Below, piece after piece: positions 60,213 through 64,000 of a stretch of DNA of 64,000 bases. The stretch comes from Deltaproteobacteria bacterium (lineage in GTDB: Bacteria > Myxococcota_A > UBA9042 > PHBI01), in the NCBI GenBank assembly GCA_020632715.1, contig JACKFA010000002.1:858501-922500 (forward strand), written 5' to 3'. The first letter of the stretch is position 1. Every line of letters begins with the position of its first letter. The notes under the pieces were generated by a model, which had not been told where the DNA came from, did no database searches, and saw only the letters and a program-made list of their open reading frames with translations. Position numbers and translations under genes: made by a program.

Positions 60213-62879
60213 CTACCCGCGCAGGCTCTCGATGCTCTCGAGGTAGGTCGCCCGCTGCGACGACGCGTCGTCGAGGCGCTTCTGCTGCTCGGCCACGACC
60301 TCGGCCGGCGCGTTCTTCACGAACGCCTCGTTGCCGAGCTTGCCGCTCAAGCCCTTGATGTCCTTGTCGAGCTTGGCGACGGCCTTCTCGAGCCGCGCGA
60401 CCTCCTCGGCGAGGTCGATGACCCCCTCGAGCAGCACGTACACCGTGCAGCGCCCCGCGACCGCGACCGCGCTCTTCTTCGGGCGCGCGAGGCCGACGCC
60501 CGCCGTGAGATCCGTCACCCGCGCGAGGTGCGCGAGGTAGCCGCGCGCGTCCTCGACGAGGGCGACCGTGTCCTCGTCCGGCGCCGCGACGACCACCGTG
60601 AGCTCGGTCTTGGGCGAGATCTGGTTCTCGCCGCGCACGGTGCGGACGGCGTTGATGACGTCGACGACCTGGTCGACGAGGGCGCCGGCGTGCGCGTCGC
60701 GGAGCGCCTCGTCGCGCTTCGGCCAGGCCGCGATGACGAGGCTCTCGGCGTCCCGCTCGGCGAGCGGGAGGTTCGTCCAGATCTCCTCCGAGATGTACGG
60801 CATGAACGGGTGCAGGAGGCGCAGCGCCTGGTCGAGCACGTGCACGAGCACGCGCCGCGTGGTCTCCGCCGCGGGCCCGCCCTCCTTGAGGTCGGCCTTC
60901 GTGAGCTCGATGTACCAGTCGCAGTAGACGCCCCAGAAGAAGGCGTGCACGGCGGTCGTCGCCGCGAGGAAGTCGAAGCGCTCGAGGGCCTCCGTCACGC
61001 TGGCGACGGCCTCGTCGAGCTTCGTGAGCACCCAGCGGTCGGCGAGCGAGAGCGACGCGACGTCGGCGGCCGTGATCGGCGCGAAGACGGCGCTCGCGTC
61101 GTCGCCGAGGTTCATCTGCACGTAGCGCGTGGCGTTCCAGATCTTGTTCGCGAACGCGCGGTAGCCGGCGAGGCGGTCCTTGCTGAGCTTCAGGTCGTGC
61201 CCCTGCGTGACGAGGGCGGCGAGGGTGAAGCGGAGCGCGTCGGCGCCGTACTCCTCGGTCATCACGAGGGGGTCGATGACGTTGTTGCGCGTCTTCGACA
61301 TCTTCTGGCCCTTCTCGTCGCGGACCATGGGGTGCATGTAGACCGTCTTGAACGGCACGTCCCCCATGAAGCGGAGCCCGAACATCATCATCCGGGCGAC
61401 CCAGAAGAAGAGGATGTCGAAGCCGGTCTCCATGACCGCGGTCGGGTAGAAGGTCTTGAGCGCGGGCGTCTCGTCCGGCCAGCCGAGCGTCGAGAACGGC
61501 CACAGGCCCGACGAGAACCACGTGTCGAGCACGTCCGGGTCCTGCCGGATGCTCTCGCTCCCGCACTGCTCGCACGCGGTCGGGTCGTCCATCGCGACCG
61601 TCACGTGCTGGCAGGTGTCGCAGTACCACGCGGGGATCTGGTGCCCCCACCAGAGCTGGCGGCTGATGCACCAGTCGCGGATGTTCCGCATCCACTGGAA
61701 GTAGACCTTCTCCCACTCCTCGCTCGTGAACTTCGTGCGCCCCTGCTCGACCGCCTCGATGGCGGGGTCGGCGAGCGGCTGGATCTTCACGTACCACTGG
61801 TCGGAGACGATGGGCTCGACGGGGACGCCCGTCCGCTGGCAGTGGCCGAGCGAGAGCGCGTGCTCCTTCACCTCGACGAGGAGGCCCTGGGCGTCGAGGT
61901 CGGCGACGACGCGCTTCCGCGCCTCGTAGCGATCGAGCCCGCGGTACGCCTCGGGCGCCGCGTCGTTCACGCGGGCGTCCTTGTCGAAGATGCTGATGAT
62001 GGGCAGGTCGTGGCGCCGCCCGGTCTCGAAGTCGTTGAAGTCGTGGCCGGGGGTGACCTTCACGGCGCCCGTGCCGAAGGCCATGTCGACGAGGATGCTG
62101 TCGCCGATGATGGGGATCTGGCGCCCGGTGAGCGGGAGGTCGACGGTACGCCCGAGGAGGTGCTGGTAGCGCGGGTCGTCGGGGTGGACGGCCACGGCGG
62201 TGTCGCCGAGCATCGTCTCGGGGCGGGTCGTCGCGACGACGAGGCGCTCGTCGCTGCCGGTGACGGGGTAGGCGATGTGCCAGAGGGAGCCCTTCATGTC
62301 CCGGTGCTCGACCTCGAGGTCGCTGAGGACGGTGTGGATCCCGGGCGACCAGTTCACCATCCGCTGCTCGCGGTAGATGAGGCCGTCCTTGTAGAGGTCG
62401 ACGAAGACCTTGCGCACGGCGCGCGAGAGGCCCTCGTCCATGGTGAAGCGCTCGCGCTCCCAGTCGACGGAGACGCCCATCACCTTGAGCTGCTCGGTGA
62501 TGCGGGCGTGGTACTTGTCCTTCCACTCCCAGACCTTGGCGATGAACGCGTCGCGGCCGAGGTCGAAGCGCGACACCCCCTCCTTCTGGAGCTCGCGCTC
62601 GACGACCATCTGGGTCGCGATGCCGGCGTGGTCGGTGCCGGGCATCCAGAGCGTGTTGTGGCCCTGCATGCGGCGCCAGCGGGTGAGGATGTCCTCGATG
62701 GTGACGGTCAGGGCGTGCCCGATGTGGAGCGAGCCCGTGACGTTCGGCGGCGGGATCACGATGCAGTACGCGGGCTTGTCGGACGTGTCCGCCGCGTGGA
62801 AGTAGCCCTTGTCGACCCAGATCGGGTACCAGCGCTTCTCGATGTCCTGATGCTCGTAGGCCTTGCTCAGCTCGCTCAC
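60213..62879 (-). CDS. valS: Valyl-tRNA synthetase
   Basis: ValRS charges tRNA-Val and edits misactivated threonine. The 888-residue product is full length. It has GSLHIGHAL (HIGH motif at residues 52-55), the editing-domain TTRPETMLGDTA, a zinc-ribbon-like CDTC...CEQC insertion, VYMHPMV and the KMSKTRNN signature (KMSKS variant). A C-terminal coiled-coil tRNA-binding arm follows (VARLEKAVAKLDKDIKGL and onward). The start is GTG, overlapping the stop of the upstream receiver gene (GTGA). Pairing a tRNA synthetase with a receiver-domain protein is unusual and probably reflects simple co-transcription. Confidence 0.97.
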   Translation of the reverse strand: MSELSKAYEHQDIEKRWYPIWVDKGYFHAADTSDKPAYCIVIPPPNVTGSLHIGHALTVTIEDILTRWRRMQGHNTLWMPGTDHAGIATQMVVERELQKEGVSRFDLGRDAFIAKVWEWKDKYHARITEQLKVMGVSVDWERERFTMDEGLSRAVRKVFVDLYKDGLIYREQRMVNWSPGIHTVLSDLEVEHRDMKGSLWHIAYPVTGSDERLVVATTRPETMLGDTAVAVHPDDPRYQHLLGRTVDLPLTGRQIPIIGDSILVDMAFGTGAVKVTPGHDFNDFETGRRHDLPIISIFDKDARVNDAAPEAYRGLDRYEARKRVVADLDAQGLLVEVKEHALSLGHCQRTGVPVEPIVSDQWYVKIQPLADPAIEAVEQGRTKFTSEEWEKVYFQWMRNIRDWCISRQLWWGHQIPAWYCDTCQHVTVAMDDPTACEQCGSESIRQDPDVLDTWFSSGLWPFSTLGWPDETPALKTFYPTAVMETGFDILFFWVARMMMFGLRFMGDVPFKTVYMHPMVRDEKGQKMSKTRNNVIDPLVMTEEYGADALRFTLAALVTQGHDLKLSKDRLAGYRAFANKIWNATRYVQMNLGDDASAVFAPITAADVASLSLADRWVLTKLDEAVASVTEALERFDFLAATTAVHAFFWGVYCDWYIELTKADLKEGGPAAETTRRVLVHVLDQALRLLHPFMPYISEEIWTNLPLAERDAESLVIAAWPKRDEALRDAHAGALVDQVVDVINAVRTVRGENQISPKTELTVVVAAPDEDTVALVEDARGYLAHLARVTDLTAGVGLARPKKSAVAVAGRCTVYVLLEGVIDLAEEVARLEKAVAKLDKDIKGLSGKLGNEAFVKNAPAEVVAEQQKRLDDASSQRATYLESIESLRG

Positions 62880-64000
62880 TCTCCACCTTCCTCGGTCAGG
62901 CGCCGGATCTCCTCGCGGACGAGATCTTCGGCGAGCTCGGGGACGACCTTCCAGGCGACCTTCTCGGTGATCGCCGGGAGCTCCCCGGGCAGCGTGTCAC
63001 GGATGTAGCGCTCGATGCGGGCCTCGACGACGCCGTGCTGGGCGTCGAGGACGCGCGGGATGGCCGCCTCGACGGCGCGCTCGGCGGCGTCGTGGAGGAG
63101 GCCGCGGGCGGGGTCGCCGAGGAGGGCCTTCACGCGCTCGTCGAGGGCGCGGCCGGCGTCGCGCTCGTCGCCGCGGGTCGCCTTGGCGAGCTCGGCGGTG
63201 GCGCGCCGGACAGCGTCGTCGAGGGGGCCCTTCACGGCGTCGGCGACGGCCTGGTCGACGAGGCCGGGGAGCCGCGGGGCGAGGCGCTCGAGGGCGGCCT
63301 CGACGGCCTTCGCGGCGATGCGGTCGACGGCGGCCTCGGCGACGTCGCGGGCGACGCGCTCGACGGCGGCGGCGACGAGGGCGGGCACGAGGGCCTCGGC
63401 GGAGGCGCGGACGAGCTCGGGGAGGCGCCGCGGGAGCTCGAGGTCGAGGGCCTTGGCGACGGCGTGGGCGACGTCCTCGGCGCGCGGCATCGGGGCGTGG
63501 GTGGCGGCCGGCGCGGGCGCGGGGGCGGCCGCGGCGGCGAGGGTGGCGGCGTTCACGGGGCCGCCGTACATGATGGTCTGCGCGAAGGGGAGGGCGTCGA
63601 GGCAGGCGCGGCCTGCGTGAGCGGCGGCGCGGCGGGCGGGGGCCCGGCGGGGGGAGGGCGCGGGGGCGCCGCTCGGGGTGGACGACGGCGGGCGCGAGGT
63701 CGTCGCGGCGCCGGAGGGCGCGGAGGGGCGCGGCGCCGGGAGGAGCTGGCTCTGGGGCGGCGACGGCTCGGCGGGCTCGAGGAGCTCGCGGACGCGCGCG
63801 AGGAGGGCGGCGCGCTCGAACGGCTTCACGAGGACGTCGTCGATGTGGAGGTAGGCGAGGCGCTCGGGGTCGGGGGAGACGTGGCCGTTGACGGTGAGGA
63901 GGAACGGCACGGTCGTGCCGCCGGGGAGGCGGCGGATGGCGGCGGCGAAGCTGAAGCCGTCGAGGCCGGGGAGGTTCTGGTCGGCGATGACGAGGGCGGG
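62876..64000 (-). CDS. Receiver-domain protein with long helical C-terminus (5' end outside window)
   Basis: The reading frame is open to the window edge. The visible part begins PALVIADQNLPGLDGFSFAA, the middle of a receiver domain with phospho-Asp in IAD, then VPFLLTVNG and the Lys of VLVKPFERAALL. After a Pro/Ser/Ala-rich linker (about 100 residues) comes a 240-residue, almost uninterrupted Ala-rich amphipathic helical region. It ends in EKVAWKVVPELAEDLVREEIRRL, similar to the C-terminal motif of several delta-proteobacterial response regulators. The output is unknown; the helical repeats could form a scaffold. The stop overlaps the valS GTG. Confidence 0.82.
   Translation of the reverse strand, partial: PALVIADQNLPGLDGFSFAAAIRRLPGGTTVPFLLTVNGHVSPDPERLAYLHIDDVLVKPFERAALLARVRELLEPAEPSPPQSQLLPAPRPSAPSGAATTSRPPSSTPSGAPAPSPRRAPARRAAAHAGRACLDALPFAQTIMYGGPVNAATLAAAAAPAPAPAATHAPMPRAEDVAHAVAKALDLELPRRLPELVRASAEALVPALVAAAVERVARDVAEAAVDRIAAKAVEAALERLAPRLPGLVDQAVADAVKGPLDDAVRRATAELAKATRGDERDAGRALDERVKALLGDPARGLLHDAAERAVEAAIPRVLDAQHGVVEARIERYIRDTLPGELPAITEKVAWKVVPELAEDLVREEIRRLTEEGGE

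Overview
The window is very GC-rich (around 70% by eye) with strong G/C third-position bias, so the strand opposite almost every real gene is also open. The content points to a Myxococcota (delta-proteobacterial, Polyangia-like) chromosome. Evidence: many large secreted lipoproteins with an Asp/Thr/Ala-rich linker after the lipobox, RCC1 repeats, thrombospondin type-3 calcium repeats, MopE-like metal-binding motifs, MYXO-CTERM-like C-termini, hybrid histidine kinases and HDOD regulators. The genus is not determinable from the sequence alone. No rRNA, tRNA, CRISPR array or intact insertion sequence was seen.

Layout. 0-5 kb (-): start of rubrerythrin, an RCC1-repeat lipoprotein and a small lipoprotein, murI, a VKOR-DsbA fusion and a cytochrome c lipoprotein. 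5-12 kb: a DEDDh exonuclease with a WYL-like tail, argG, a Cys-rich MopE-like lipoprotein, a YafK-type L,D-transpeptidase and an unknown lipoprotein. 12.3-12.9 kb: a ruined MntA/HepT-like toxin-antitoxin pair, small repeats and a terminator. 13-19.4 kb: one 2,125-residue adhesin-like protein with a possible structured leader. 19.5-22.8 kb (-): matrixin-type protease, cysteine desulfurase and lipB in overlapping order. 22.9-27.6 kb (+): a tightly overlapping operon that looks like arsenosugar biosynthesis (ArsS radical SAM, TVP38 membrane protein, flavin disulfide oxidoreductase, fused TIGR04282-TIGR04283 glycosyltransferases). 27.7-32.2 kb (+): a signalling operon (hybrid kinase with two receivers and a decayed EAL, an orphan DHp-like protein, a receiver-HDOD protein).

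32-44 kb: selO, a DUF4262 protein, a SMUG1-type uracil-DNA glycosylase, then a secreted/effector-like stretch. That stretch holds a protein with a plant IQM-like domain, a lipoprotein with two jelly-roll-like modules, and a 1,167-residue secreted PKD protein whose C-terminus resembles the edema factor/ExoY adenylyl cyclase domain. The cyclase-like gene overlaps a Septum_form-domain lipoprotein by ATGA. This is the most interesting part of the window. 44.4-47.1 kb: a STAND-ATPase/TPR/winged-helix regulator broken by about nine frame changes, followed by a 156-bp TA-flanked inverted-repeat element. 47.6-60 kb: PhyH oxygenase, ABC1/UbiB kinase, hybrid kinase, Cys-rich lipoprotein, lipid kinase, lipase, outer-membrane beta-barrel protein and acyl-CoA ligase. 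A large hairpin at 60.1 kb separates these from valS and a receiver-domain protein that runs off the end.

Several genes carry apparent frameshifts (21.3 kb, 24.8 kb, 44.4-47.1 kb). Some may be assembly errors in short GC repeats, and each is marked where it occurs.
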